Positions 15,801-28,100 of a DNA stretch of 64,000 bases are shown here, piece after piece. Numbering within the stretch: the stretch's first letter is position 1; every line of letters starts with the position of its first letter. This DNA comes from Amblyornis subalaris (taxonomy: Eukaryota > Chordata > Aves > Passeriformes > Ptilonorhynchidae). A model generated the notes under the pieces. The model had not been told where the DNA came from. It saw only the letters and a list, made by a program, of their open reading frames with translations, and did no database searches. Position numbers and translations under genes: made by a program. The DNA is taken from the NCBI GenBank assembly GCA_018881555.1, contig JACAXG010000007.1, forward strand, positions 820,643 through 884,642, in the 5' to 3' direction.

Positions 15801-18242
15801 AGTCAGTACACCATGGAGNTACNAAAGATAGGGAGGAGGGAAGGGGAAAAAAAAGGAAGACAGGGGATGGGAGAGAAGAAGAGNAAGCAAGCAGCAGCAA
15901 TGTAGGAACCAACAGAGAGATATTTGCAAAACCCATCCTCACGAATAACAGAGCCAGAGGGAGCCTGCTAAGGACCCGATTCTGAAAAAGTGTTTGTACT
16001 TTGGAATGTGAGACAATCCTTTGAAGCACTACTGGAGCTGGCAATACTATTCCTGTGCTCCAAGTCACACGTGCACATTGGCAGAACAGGAACTCCAGAT
16101 ATAGTGCAGAGTGGCCACACCTTCACTAGCAACAAGCAATCCTTTCCTGGCAGTTTACAAATGGACACACCAAATACTCCCAAGCTTACATTCAGGAAAA
16201 AAACTGGGGTAGCAGACCAAAACAGATCAGCCTACAGCANACAAGCAGAAAATACAGTTGCTGCTTTCTCTCCAGATTTCTGAACGAGGAAACACAGGGT
16301 AGCAGTTCCCAGCCTGTCCACTGAGCAGGAAGAGATCGTACCCTGTGCACCTCTGCCGTAACAAAGACCACTACACACACAGATGGGAGAGAAAGGGGAG
16401 CTTGTTAGGACAGCAGTGCTCCCTCAAAGAAAGCAGATAAACACAGGCATGGAGAGGCCAGGCTGTGCAGCACATCACAGCATGCTGTAGTTTTCCTACA
16501 AGATGAATGAGCCTTTCTGTTCTGGACAGGGAACACACAAAATTCCTCAGGCCTTTGGGCAAAGAAAAAAAATTATTTGTAGAACTGGACAAGGACAGGT
16601 ACTTCAGTGACCAAGACTCCAAATATAACTTACCTTCTTCAAAGATTTTATTCTTCAGTGATGTACCTAGGCTAAACTGGACTTCAGTACACTGCACTGT
16701 GGAGCCTTTGTGAACTCTGAAGCTTTAGTTGTACACAAACAGCTTCTGTCAATTGACACTCAGTATTTCATGGGCATTTTCACTCTTACCTCTATTTCAT
16801 GATACAACGACCTTTAGAACAGATGCCTGTCATGAGTAGAATTTCCTCTTCAATTTTGTTTTTTTTATTTTTATAAAATGAGTTATAGGCTACAAAGCTT
16901 TAACACTCCCAGTCCTTCATGGCTGCCTAACTGCACAGAATACAACTTAAGAAGAAAGCAGCCCTCTGAACATGGAAATTGGAGAACAAGGCCTACCTAG
17001 TACAAAATCTCATTGTTCCAATGACTTCAACCTACCCACCCACTCACCACAGTTAAAAACCCATCCCCAAGCGTCACCTTAGACAGTAGAAAATTTACTA
17101 CCTGAAGACAAGAGTAACTGGTTTGCACTGGTGAAGAATTAAATATTCCTGTTAAGAAGATGAATTAAAGTTTCAGTCTGCAGAACAGACAAGAGTATTG
17201 TAAATTTCCATGCTTTTACTAAAAGGAAGTTACCCTTAAACCTATAAGCAATGCTACATATACTGTAATAGAAGTCTTATTGTCCAAGTATATCCCTCTG
17301 GCCAAGTGCCCTGCACTGGCACAGGTAAGGGTTCCTGTTCTCCTAACATGCATCCTACAACCTGGGCCTGATGTTTAAAGAAAGAAGGGATTTTCCTTTG
17401 TCCCTCAAAAGAAAACCCCAAGACAAAATAAAACTTTAAGGATTTACAGGAATATGCTTACAACCTTTTTTTCTTTAAAAGATATACCCTTTCTTTCTTT
17501 TAAAACTATATCCAGACAGAATATGAGTAAATATTCACAGGGGTATTAAAACACCACTAATCACTCCGCTCATTAAGTGCAATTACCCCGACCTTTGTGA
17601 AAGCACTCATAGAACTTGATTGCTTTCACTTCCTACAGCAGCACAAAGCCCACAAATAAGCCACTAAACTCTTATTTTACTTTTCAGAGCATATGCATTT
17701 GATGCAACTATAGAAACAAATGCTGGAGTCCGCCCCATTTTCCATGCCTTAATCCAGGCTCAAACCACAGCAAACAAAGGGCTGCAAAGGAAGAATTACC
17801 AAACGAAGAACTGCACTATAGCTCCAAGGCTCCCAGAAAAACGTATGTTAGAGATGGGAAAACTGGGAATGGGAATACTGAGCCCCGAGCTTCCACTAGG
17901 GCACTGCCACGGCGATGTTTTTTTCTCCTTCCTTTCAGTGGAAGGAGCCTCCACCCATGCGCAATGTAAACACAAAGTACCGAAAACTTGGCCAAATTAG
18001 TGGAAACTGGCGGAAAAAAACCAAACCAAAACAACTTCTGGGGGCCTGACGCGCCCCTCACATGATCTCCGTCCCACTCCCGTCCGCGTCCGCCCGGGCT
18101 TGGGGGTGGGTTGGTTTAAGGGAGCCCGAAAATAAATCGCTGAGGAGTAAAAGGAAGGAGAGGGATATGCCGAGGATGTCCCGTGAGCAGCCGGAGAGGG
18201 GCCGCGTTCGCTCGGGGCCGCCGCCCTCCTCACCTTCGCCAT
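863..18242 (-). CDS. ANXA5: Annexin A5, 3'-truncated by the window edge
   Basis: Calcium-dependent phosphatidylserine-binding protein of the cytosol and cell surface. Coding exons on the minus strand, in order: 18234-18242 (Met-Ala-Lys), 12050-12134, 10982-11076, 10495-10608, 8120-8210, 7103-7182, 6622-6678, 4071-4164, 3611-3706, 3043-3101 and 863-985. All have AG/GT borders and join in phase to give 301 residues. The four annexin repeats are visible: GLGTDEE (repeat 1), GAGTNEK (repeat 2, Asn where repeats 1, 3 and 4 have Asp), [10 protein letters not shown] (repeat 3) and GAGTDDD (repeat 4). Trp187, the residue that becomes exposed on calcium binding in annexin A5, is present. Chicken ANXA5 has about 321 residues, so only the last roughly 20-residue exon is missing; I found no match for it in 1-862, so it should lie left of the window. 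The start is fixed by the Met-Ala-Lys exon and a donor directly after it. Identity with ANXA5 rather than another annexin is near certain. Confidence 0.97.
12682..12722. repeat. 8-bp tandem repeat, unit tttattag
   Basis: Three full copies and a partial copy of tttattag in the first coding intron of ANXA5, preceded by an imperfect copy. It is a short microsatellite with no sign of function. Confidence 0.85.
14679..14698. repeat. A8 G12 homopolymer run
   Basis: Eight A followed by twelve G in the large ANXA5 intron (12135-18233). The run is likely length-variable and error-prone in sequencing. The rest of this 6.1-kb intron holds no gene or clear mobile element that I recognise. Confidence 0.85.
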
Positions 18243-18590
18243 CTCTGGGATCCTTCGGGTGGGACCGAGTCCAAGTCTGCAAAGAGAGATGCGACAGTGA
18301 GGGACAGTGAGGGACAGGGAGCGCGCGCCCGCCCGCCTCCCTTCCATTGCCAGCGCCCCTCACCTCCCCCTGTTCTGCCCTGAGCCACCGGGAGCACCGA
18401 GTGAGGCACCGAATGAAGCAGAAAAGAAGAAGGAGGAGGACTCCCTCCGGCCCCGCCGGCTCTTGCCTCACCCGGGGGCCGGGCCAGCCCCACCCCGGGC
18501 GGGCGGCGAGACGCGGCCGCCTCTCGGGGCCGCCTGGAGGCCGGGCACCGCCGGCTGCGTCCCGGCTTTCTCCTCAATCTCTGTGATGCC
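18234..18590 (-). promoter_or_regulatory. ANXA5: ANXA5 CpG-island promoter and 5' leader
   Basis: GC- and CpG-rich block in an AT-rich neighbourhood, covering the ANXA5 start codon and the sequence upstream of it on the minus strand. A good acceptor (tctctctttgcag) places the start of the Met-bearing exon at 18276, so the first exon should be non-coding, as in human ANXA5. Two possible donors for that first exon are seen, GGGGGAG|GTGAGG ending at 18364 and CCCCCGG|GTGAGG ending at 18472. Either would give an unusually short first intron, so the true leader could also start further upstream. No TATA box is evident, as expected for a housekeeping-type promoter. The promoter assignment is inferred from composition and position. 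Confidence 0.6.
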
Positions 18591-21500
18591 ATGGAAGAGT
18601 GTCGTTACTGCTTTAGTTCTTAGCTACCATAAACCTTTTAAAAGAAAAATAACACTTGCCGGTAGATAGCCTCCAGCAGGTGCTCAAGTCCCCTCCAGAT
18701 GAAGTCTGTGTAAAAATCAGTTCCCATTAATCTGAAGGGGGTCATATCCCAGCACTAAAGGGCAAGAACTGAGGACATTCGGTAAAAAAGCAGGCATTTC
18801 ATTAGCTGACCTAGGTTAGCTCCCAAGTAAGCCAGGTTAGCAAAACANGCCCAGTGTTCAAACAGAATGTAAGGGCTGTAGTTCTCAACTATCAGAAATT
18901 GGAAGCATTTCAGGCCATGACACTTTTTACTTCACGTCTTCCAGCAGGACCATTTCCCTGCCCCAGGAATAGAGAAGATACATCCAGTTAGGGAGAGCAA
19001 GGGGGAGGCCAGTCAAGGAGCTGCTCCATCTAAGCCGCAGACTCACTCCCTCAGCCATGCGAGTGCAGTCCAGCCTTGAGTCAGATGAAAGAAGGAAAAG
19101 TAACTGCAATGCAAATGGAATTCACTGTCTCTGCCAAAATAAAACACCAACATAATCCCGCTGTGTGAGCGTTTTAACATGTTAACAGTCACTTCTGTCT
19201 GAAAGCAAGTTGCATTTACCTCAGAAAACAGCAACAGAAATGTAGTTTGTGATGTAAATTTAAATATTTTGTCCAGCATTTCTTGTTGCCCCAGCAGTGC
19301 ACATACAGTTCAGCAAAAACATGGGGTCCACCCATCTGGCTGCCTCTGCAGGACCGAGGATCNAAAGGTTTGCTAAAGTGTCCTGATTTACTTACCAAAG
19401 TCTAATTTGAATCTAATCCATTGAAGTGGCATTCCACACATGGCCAAAGATGCATGAAGGGAATTGTGAGCTGCTCATAACATGCATATGGAAATGCACA
19501 TATGGGTTAGATATAGAATAACAATTTTAAAGAAAACATTACAGATTATGAAATAGTTACAAAAAAAGAGCAGTTGATACTCAGATGGGTTACTTTTAGT
19601 TTAAGCAAAGCCTTGCTCAGACACATTCACCTCTTTCTGCAAAATTAAGTCTTTTTCTCCTTACACATCACACCCAGAGCAGACCCAAACCACACTAGAT
19701 CACGTTTCAAGCTGCACCACCTAGAAAGTGCACACATAAGGAAATGCAGTGGGATCTAAATCTACCCTGTTTAACACACTCCAAAATTCTGTCAATNAGA
19801 ATGAGGCACATGAACACAGAAGTAAAAGCACCTCAAGTGCCAGATGACTCAGTGTGAGCACAGCCAAATGGAAATCAAATCTCGTTGGTGAATCAGATTG
19901 TGATAAAGAAAAATTATTGGGTGACATGGAAATTTAAAAAAATGCTGTATCAATATGTCATGAACAATTAAGACTCTAGAAACTAATCATCACTTTGTGT
20001 ATGGTATTTACTATAGTAGAGATTCTATTAAAATATTTCAAAGATCAGTAAGTTCCTTTTCCTGACACAAATCTATCTATTAAACTTCACAAATGAAACA
20101 AACCCTTGCATAATTTGGAAAAAGGTGTCTATTTGTCTAAAAAATTATTTGGCTGTTGGCACAAGACCACCTGGAATGCACCCGTACTACCTCCCTCTCC
20201 TTTCTGCAGCAAGTCCCTGCTGACTCCCAGCACCACAATCCAAGTTTTGAATCCTTGGCTCCCTGAAATGCCAAGTGTAGTTTAAACTAGGCACCACAAC
20301 ACACGATTTCTTCTATCCTAAAGAATCTGTTGCAAGTGTGTCATGTGTATAATAGCACATTAAGAGGCAAGGGGGGAAAGCTTGGTTTTTCACCACCTCT
20401 TCTCATACCTTCTAGTTTAGGAGGATGGATTTTTCTGGGTTATAGGATTTTTGTTTCCTATGCCTTATTTAGTATCCTTACTACTTTATAGCAACTCTCA
20501 AATTTAAGGAAATGATCCAACAGATGTATTGAGCTCCATTTTTCCCTTTAAACTTTTTGTTGGGGGTTGTGGATTTGGAATCAAATTAACACATGCCTCT
20601 TCTTCCACAGTAAGTGTCTCTGTGTACACTTTGCTTCTCATTTCCAGNGGCAGAAGTCTATTTTATTCAAATTCAAAATATTTGAAATGGTTTTCCACTC
20701 TTCTACCTTCAACCAGCTTGTTATTCTTTTCTCTATGAGCAAACATGAAGTAACATTCAGTCAATGGAAGGCAACCTCTGGATTTCTAATCAGTGAAGGA
20801 CAGGGAAAAGAATCTCGAAGGTGAGAACACAGAATATTTTCCTGCTCTGGAAGGGGTCTGAAATACATGATCCAAGATGAATTGCAGCGGTAGGAAAAGG
20901 TTAAACAGAGAAGAGAACAATCTTCTTGCCAACAGGTGACGTTAGGAGTCAAACCTACACTAGTCAATCTAAAATGTTATCAATGTGTGTTTAAGCAAGG
21001 AAGTATTTACCTAACTTCACAAAGAAAAGAGGCCTGGGGGAGCAGGGGGAAATGTTAGAGTNAAACCATGGGAAAGATTCACCAGACCATTTGGAAAGAG
21101 CAGATGTTTGAAAAGAAAATAAATCTGATCATCACAGAATTTCAGCATTTGCATCGATTTGAATGCAAAGGGAAGAGGCAGGAGTAGCTCTATTAGCAAA
21201 TCCAGAATGAACCTGAAGATATGAACACGTACCTGGAGGGAAATGCATTTTGCACTCACTGCCTTCGGCAGAGACAATTCAATTCAGGCTAAAAACAGTT
21301 AGATATGATGACTCATAAGCACCAGATGCAGGACCTTCATGGTCATCATGGGCAAGTATTTAACCTGACAGTAGCTCTAGTAGTCAGTAGCGTCCACCCA
21401 CAAATTACAAGGAAGCCTCATAGATTTAGCATAATGCTTTTTCTTATTTTTTTTAAATGAAGACAAATTTTCACACAAGAGAAAAACCCACATTAGGTGA

Positions 21501-24237
21501 TAGCAGTCTTTTCACCTTCCAAGCCCCTCTCTGCTCTTTGCATCTTCAATCACTACTAAAATCATACCAGGATGTAACAGTCTGCTTCCCAGGGCTGCTG
21601 CTGGCACAGTGCACTTCCAGTTCTTCCTTAACACAGAGCTGCAAACACCTGGAATGAAAAATAGCGATAAAAGATCAGAAAAAGAGTGGCAATGGCTTAA
21701 TGATGTATGTAGCTCAGGTACACATTGCGACTTTGCAAGCAGGGCCCTGTCAGTTCCCAATCCACTTCAAGGCACATGTCTTGTGTGACATTGAGTGAAA
21801 TTCTGGGGTTGTAACTGCACAGGGAGGCAAAGAGTGCACACAGGAATCATCAGATANGTCAAATAATTAACTCGATATGGGAATTCTAATAAGGAGCCAG
21901 AAAATGTTTTCAAAGTCTGGTTACAGCACTAAAACACATCTGTGTGTTTTTCCAGAAACAATGTAAAAGTCTTGGGGGATGAAAAGTTAGCACAAAAGCA
22001 GTTCCTTTCAGAAGCATCTCCCCTTGCAGTTGCTTTGAGGAGTTTTTTTAAAAATAAATAAATAGGAAGATGGATGGTTTGCTGTATGAAGACAGTCTTC
22101 CAGCGGATGTCCTCATCTCCTGCCCAAAAGCATCATGCATCATTTTGCTACCAATACTACCTTTAAATGCATCACAGAAGAGAATGAAGAGCAAGGCCCA
22201 CATTAAAGGCAAGTTTGCTCTGCTCTGTATCCAGCAGCTGCTGAAAATAGAAAGGTCTTTCAATTTATCTAACAGAGCTGGAGCACAGGAATCACGTTAG
22301 AGCACTTTGCACATGAGATAGAAAGGCCAAGGCCTGTTATTGTCCTAGTTAAAATATTTCCTCCCAAACATAAAATGCCATTGCAAAATATTTTAAAAGC
22401 CTATTGTAGAGGCACTAAAGTGCAATAGGCTTACCAGGGGAGATTTTCAGGCTTGGAAAATTTCGTGGAGCAGACCATTTCCTTATGGAATTATAGCTGA
22501 AGATCAACCCATAATGCTTTTTCCACACTTTAATGTCTCTTTGGAAGTGAAACAGTCAAAACTGCTCGATGAGCCACAATCAGAAGCAAAGGTGAGGGAG
22601 GGAAAAATAGAGCAATTTCAAGTTCATGCTTTGATTAACAGTGACAGAGAAGAAACTGGTTTTGTTCCAAACTGGATGACAGGGAATGGCAATTTCCCAG
22701 TGCCTCATTTCCCTGCACTCCTACAGAGGGAACAGTTCAGCACACATGGAGAGAGCTTTGTGCTGCACTGCAGCACCTTGTGGGTGGAAGGTATGAGGCA
22801 AACACTAAGCAGTAACACCACCAAAATAAGGGACAAGAGGGGAGAGTTTTACTGGTTTACAAGCAGGGTAAAAACTTCAGATTTTAATAGTGACAGAAAG
22901 TTTATAACATTCTTTCCCTGCTGCATCTGCTGGCATCAGGGGGCTGCTGAAGGATGGGCTAAGAACACAAAGTAGATGATTTTGTTGTTTCTTAAAGCAC
23001 TTTGAGCATTGCTTTGGAGACTAAATATTGTCTTATGTTCCAGCAAAGACAACTTCCAGTAAGTGATTCATTACTTCTAATCCACAACCCATTATAGAGC
23101 AGTGCTCTGTCAGATTCTTGATTTCTCTTGGGACACCAGTACAATGTGAAAAGGTTAATAGGAGGTACAGNCATTCATATCAGTTACAGCATCAGGCAGC
23201 TAATTCCTCTTACTAGAAAACTTTGCTATTTTCATTTACTCAGAGGAGGTGCAGATTTCTTTGAAATTGTCTTTACAGTAAGACACATCACAAGGATGTC
23301 ATCAATGCAATAATCTCAATTCAAGCAAAGACAAATCACCTGAGCCATGTTCTAGTCCTTGTCTCAGGCCCTTGATGCTGCTCTTGGTTATTAGGACAGC
23401 TCTGCAGCANTACACTTAAGCAGGGCTTGATCTCCAGGCTGTCTAATTCTTCCCAAGAAACACAATTTACATCCCTAATGACTAGTGATATGGACTCCTC
23501 CTCTGCGGCAAGGAGAGAGAAAAGGAGTCAGGTGCTTAGGCTATATTCCTGCATTTACAGCTGTTCTGCACTACAGCTTATCTTGAGCAGATCGCTCAGG
23601 CTTTGTGCTCTACACACTTTTCACAGTGATGGTGTTTGAAGGCACAGACCATCAACAACAGCAGAACACTTGGCTTGGCCTCCCTCCAGGAACTTGAAGC
23701 ACCGTGTGAAGAACTTAAGAGCCATTGCAAACCTTTGGGATAGCACTAAGTGACTACCTAGAGCAGCCAACGCAAGTTCAAAAAGGTTTTTCCCTTAACC
23801 ATTAGGCCATTAGATCTACTTAGGACANAGGAGCAGAGAGAAAAATAATTGAGTTCTGTTAGCGTAATGGAAATTCAAAAAATCTGAGGGAAGAAAATAA
23901 AAATCATCCATGAGTGGTTGTTTCCCTCTTTGTGGAGAAGAGAAATAATAAGTTTAGCTGAAACAAATTGGCATAAGGTCACTAAACAAGCGTGGGCTTT
24001 GCATTTATTGTTCCCTAAAACACCTCTAAGTGAGGTCCTGTAACAAGACCTCTTTCTCACCAAGGGGTCTCCCATTAGAACCCCCACAAGAGTCTTGAGA
24101 TACAGGAGCACCATTATCTTCATTTTCAAATGGGGAATAAAGGTAAGCTGAGGCTCTGGTGCCCCAAGGTCACTGCTGGGGCCTGATAACTGAACCCAGG
24201 TTTCAAGTCACAAGCTACTGACTTTGCACTGCTTTGT

Positions 24238-24262
24238 TCTCTCTCTCTCTCTCTCTCTCTCT
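24238..24262. repeat. (CT)n microsatellite
   Basis: Uninterrupted CT dinucleotide run of 25 bases in the ANXA5-SMIM43 intergenic region. Confidence 0.95.
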
Positions 24263-25095
24263 ACTTTGCCAAAGGACCTCAGTGTCACTGAAAACTGCTT
24301 CCTTGGTTTACACATTGACTGATGAAGAAAAGAATCCATAAATTATTCTAAAGGTGTCAGGCTAAGAAGCACCCTTCCACCTCCGCGTGGCCGTTCTCAC
24401 CTGACACTGCACAAGCCTTGGCTCCCATAAGGAAGAGCAGAACTAGGCCCACAAAATTCTGGTTTGATTATGAGAAAGTAAGTCTGGAGACAAAACCAAA
24501 ACCTACATCAGCCTCTTTCTCTTCAGCCTTCCATTAAGGTTCTCAAACATGTTGATCTCAATCTTCCAAGTAACTATTCATTGAAACCCTGATTAACAGA
24601 CTGCTTCCATTTCAGACTGTGTGGAGCCCGCATCACACTCGGATAACCCAACAGTTTTATCAGGAGTGTCATACAGAGCTTTAATGAGTTGTCTGGAACT
24701 TCACTTAATTCCGTTCTTTCTGTCCATAACTTTCCATATATTCCCTAACATTGAATGTTCAGTTTCTTGTGTTTACAAGAGTACATTTTTAGCACTTAGC
24801 TAAAGGGTCTTTCCTGTTTCTATGATACATTTTGATACCTAAACTAGGACAAATGTACCTAAACTGCCAGCACATAAGTGTGTTTTAATTGCTCGTTGCC
24901 AACATACACCCACAGACACTTGAGATTAAAATTGCTCCATTTCTTTACTTAATTTTTAAGCTTCAAAAGGTGAGCAGGCCACTCAAAGGTTTATGCATGG
25001 ACAAAGCTATGCAAACACGAGACTTTAGGAATAGTCCTGGATAGAACAAAATTCCATAAGCATTCTCTCACTTACTGTCATACACAATCAAACAG

Positions 25096-25190
25096 AAACA
25101 AAATATTCTGAGTTGGAAGGGACCCACAAGGATCAAGGCTGAAGGGCCTTCCATGGTCTAAACCCCAACCTTCACCTCAAAAAAAATATT
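25096..25190 (-). mobile_element. CR1 LINE 3'-end fragment, minus orientation
   Basis: The string gagttggaagggacccacaa is the reverse complement of the very common avian CR1 3' terminus, in which 'cttccaac' precedes the terminal 8-bp repeats. Only about 50-90 bases can be aligned by eye and the right boundary is uncertain. This is a short, decayed copy with no coding capacity. Confidence 0.7.
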
Positions 25191-28100
25191 CAAAGACATT
25201 TTTAAATAGCATTTCTCAGCATTCTACTATTCCCGCCCTGATCATTGCCAGGCATAAGGGGNTTTTTTTCCTCCATGGATTACTGTCCCTGCTGTTCAAA
25301 AAATAGGACACTGCCAGTAGTTTAAATTTCTCACCTCCATCATATTTTTGAAGAGTTGGTTCTATGACAGAATATTTCTATTCTTCCTAAACTAGCTGTT
25401 TGTCTGAAAATAAACTATAAGTTTAAGGATAAATATCCATGGTAACATTCTTCTAAAAAGCCTCAGTGCCTCTGCACCTCCTCCTTTGGTGGAGTTTTTG
25501 TTACCTTAATTCATGTTTTCAGGCATAAAACAATTAATATGACACACCAACAGCTTCCAGTAGCAGTAATGACAGCAGAGCTCTAGGTAAACTAGAGCCA
25601 GGTTAGGGGCCAGGAACACAGGAACAAGGGACATATTGATGCAAACTGCAGTTCTGTTTACTGAAAGGTGTTCCCTGTCCTCACCCCCAGCAATAACTTT
25701 TATTTACTTATTACTCAGGTATTCATCAAGGAAAACCTGGTTTTCTTGATCCTATTGACAGCATTTTTAATGCTAATTTTTCCAGAGTAGAAGGATGAAT
25801 TGAAAGTCCAGGGCTGTGAATCCTTTTCAGGATCTGCTATTAGGCTACTAGGAAACCTCAAGTCTCTTTTTCCAGGACTGATATGGTTAAAACAGTATTT
25901 ATCCTTCGTCAAAGTGCTTTGATGCAAATCTCTACCCAAGAACTAATAACAAGCACTAAACCCTAAACTATAGATTAGAATTGATTTTGCAGTGTGCATG
26001 TAACTCCTGCCACATATCCTGATCCCTTACCAGACCAGAAACCAAATTTGTTTTGGCTTTCAGATGCTACAGGATAAGCACATTTGCAAGGGGAACCACA
26101 GACTGCCTGATGTTAAATGTCATTCCCTGCCTCCTCCTTGTATGTCTTGCGCTCCTTATTTTGTTGTATCTATTTCCAGTCAGTGGTTTGACTGACTTCT
26201 CATGAGTTGTCTGCAACACCTCTTGCCTGACCATATCCCAGGTAACCAAACCCCTAAAAATAGAATTGCTATTCCATTCCGGGTCTGGAGGCCACTGCTC
26301 AAAAAAGCCAACACTCAAATACAAGCGTGGAGTTAAGGAGGAATGAGGTGCCACAATTGAGCCAGTCAAATCATCTTCCAAGAATGAGAAAAGAGAACTA
26401 TCCAGACCTCACTATCCCCTTGCATGGGTGAAACTGAGGTTAGAGAACATTAAAGTTTTATCATACAACTTTTCCAAACAGGGCAAATCTTGCTCCTTTA
26501 TAAATGCACACCTCCTAGCTCTGGACTGCTAAGAGGGAGAAAAAACAGAGAAATTCCTGCCCTGGTCCTTCCAACACTTTTAAAGCCCTTCGGCACTACA
26601 GTGGCAGGATTTGCAGCATCAGGCTGTGGACTGTAGGAAAAGGTGGTGCATTCATATCTGTGCCATGGCACCTGGTAAATCAGCTTAAACTTTGCATCCA
26701 AACTACCCAACACGAGCAGATGCATTTTATTCTTTTAATAGCTAACTTATTTGCTTCCTGGTATTCTATTGTTTGCTGCAGACAGCTGCAGACATAAATT
26801 AGCTTTTTGCCTTCAGCCAAAATAAATAAATATTTATGGCTAATTAGGACTTTCCTTTCAGGGTTGTGAGCATTCACCTGGCTGAACAAGAGGCAATGCT
26901 GTAGATCCCAGGAATGGGTAGTAGCTGCTGTGCCTCTAACCAGAGGGGGAAACCAGGAAACACAGACTTGATAGCAACACCAGCCTCCATGTATATCCCA
27001 ATATAGCAGCACCGCTGTACAATAGTTCAATAGCAACTCTCCACAAGTTGTTCTGCTGGATACAGTGGCAGAGAAGGATGGACGCCTGCATTTTGTCAGG
27101 CTCCCAGTCACAGTCACTGTAGGAATTTTAGTTAAACCATGTTAAACCACGCTCAGTACCACATTTTTCAAATATGTCCATGGTAATAGTCAAAGGGGAA
27201 ATGAAAATATGAATAATGGAAATGCTGACTTGCTGAAATCCCTTCCTATATTTCAAACATGAAATAGTACCGGGGACTTTGAAAGCAGGATGAACCCTAC
27301 CGAAAGCGGGACATCTAGTGGCACTACCCGGGAATTGCGGCACAGGGAGACGTCTCCCCAGACACTCTTCCATGAGGACTGTGACAAATTACAGGAACAA
27401 CAGTAACTGCACATAAGAGTCCTCCAAAATCCTGACACGGGATAAAATTTTATTCCAGGACTTCATGAAACAATTTCCCTTTCTAAACAACTAAAAAAAA
27501 TACCACCAAGTGATCAGACAGGTATTCCACTTGATGAGTTTTTCTTTTATCACACTCTTGCTCTTTGCTTCCCTTTCTCCCTCAAAAACAGTCAAAAAGT
27601 TTACATTATGCCATCCTGCTGCATCTGAATTATGAATTCACACTTTAAAAAATGGTAGGTTTTCCATTTTTTGTAATACCTTAAAGGGGATAACTCTGGA
27701 ACTGGGGGAAAAAGGGAAAGGTTTTGTTTATCCACACATTCTAGTATTTGATCCCAGAAAATTTTGCTTACTAAGCATTCCCAGCAGCTGTAGGCAGATC
27801 CCCCACCAGCTCTGCTCTTTGCAGTATGAAACTCTGAGCAGGTTTCTGTAAGTAAAATGCCCCATACTAATTGATAACCTCATGCTAAGAGCTTGTCTTT
27901 AACACAGGAAAGCTCAGAGCTGAGCTGTAAATGAATCCAATACAGATGCAGTAGGATCAATAGGGAAAAAAAAATAAAAAGTGCTGGTTTGGGGTTTTTT
28001 TTATTTTTTGCCATCAATCCTTATTAAGACTTTGTATTTAATTTTGGGTTATGTGTTACACGTTGAGGAAATAGATTTCATGCCCAAGAAACTGCATAGT

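Noticed and set aside
26680..27117. 145-codon minus-strand frame in the intergenic gap
   Set aside because: No motif, no family resemblance, cysteine-rich random composition and no linked splice structure; treated as chance.
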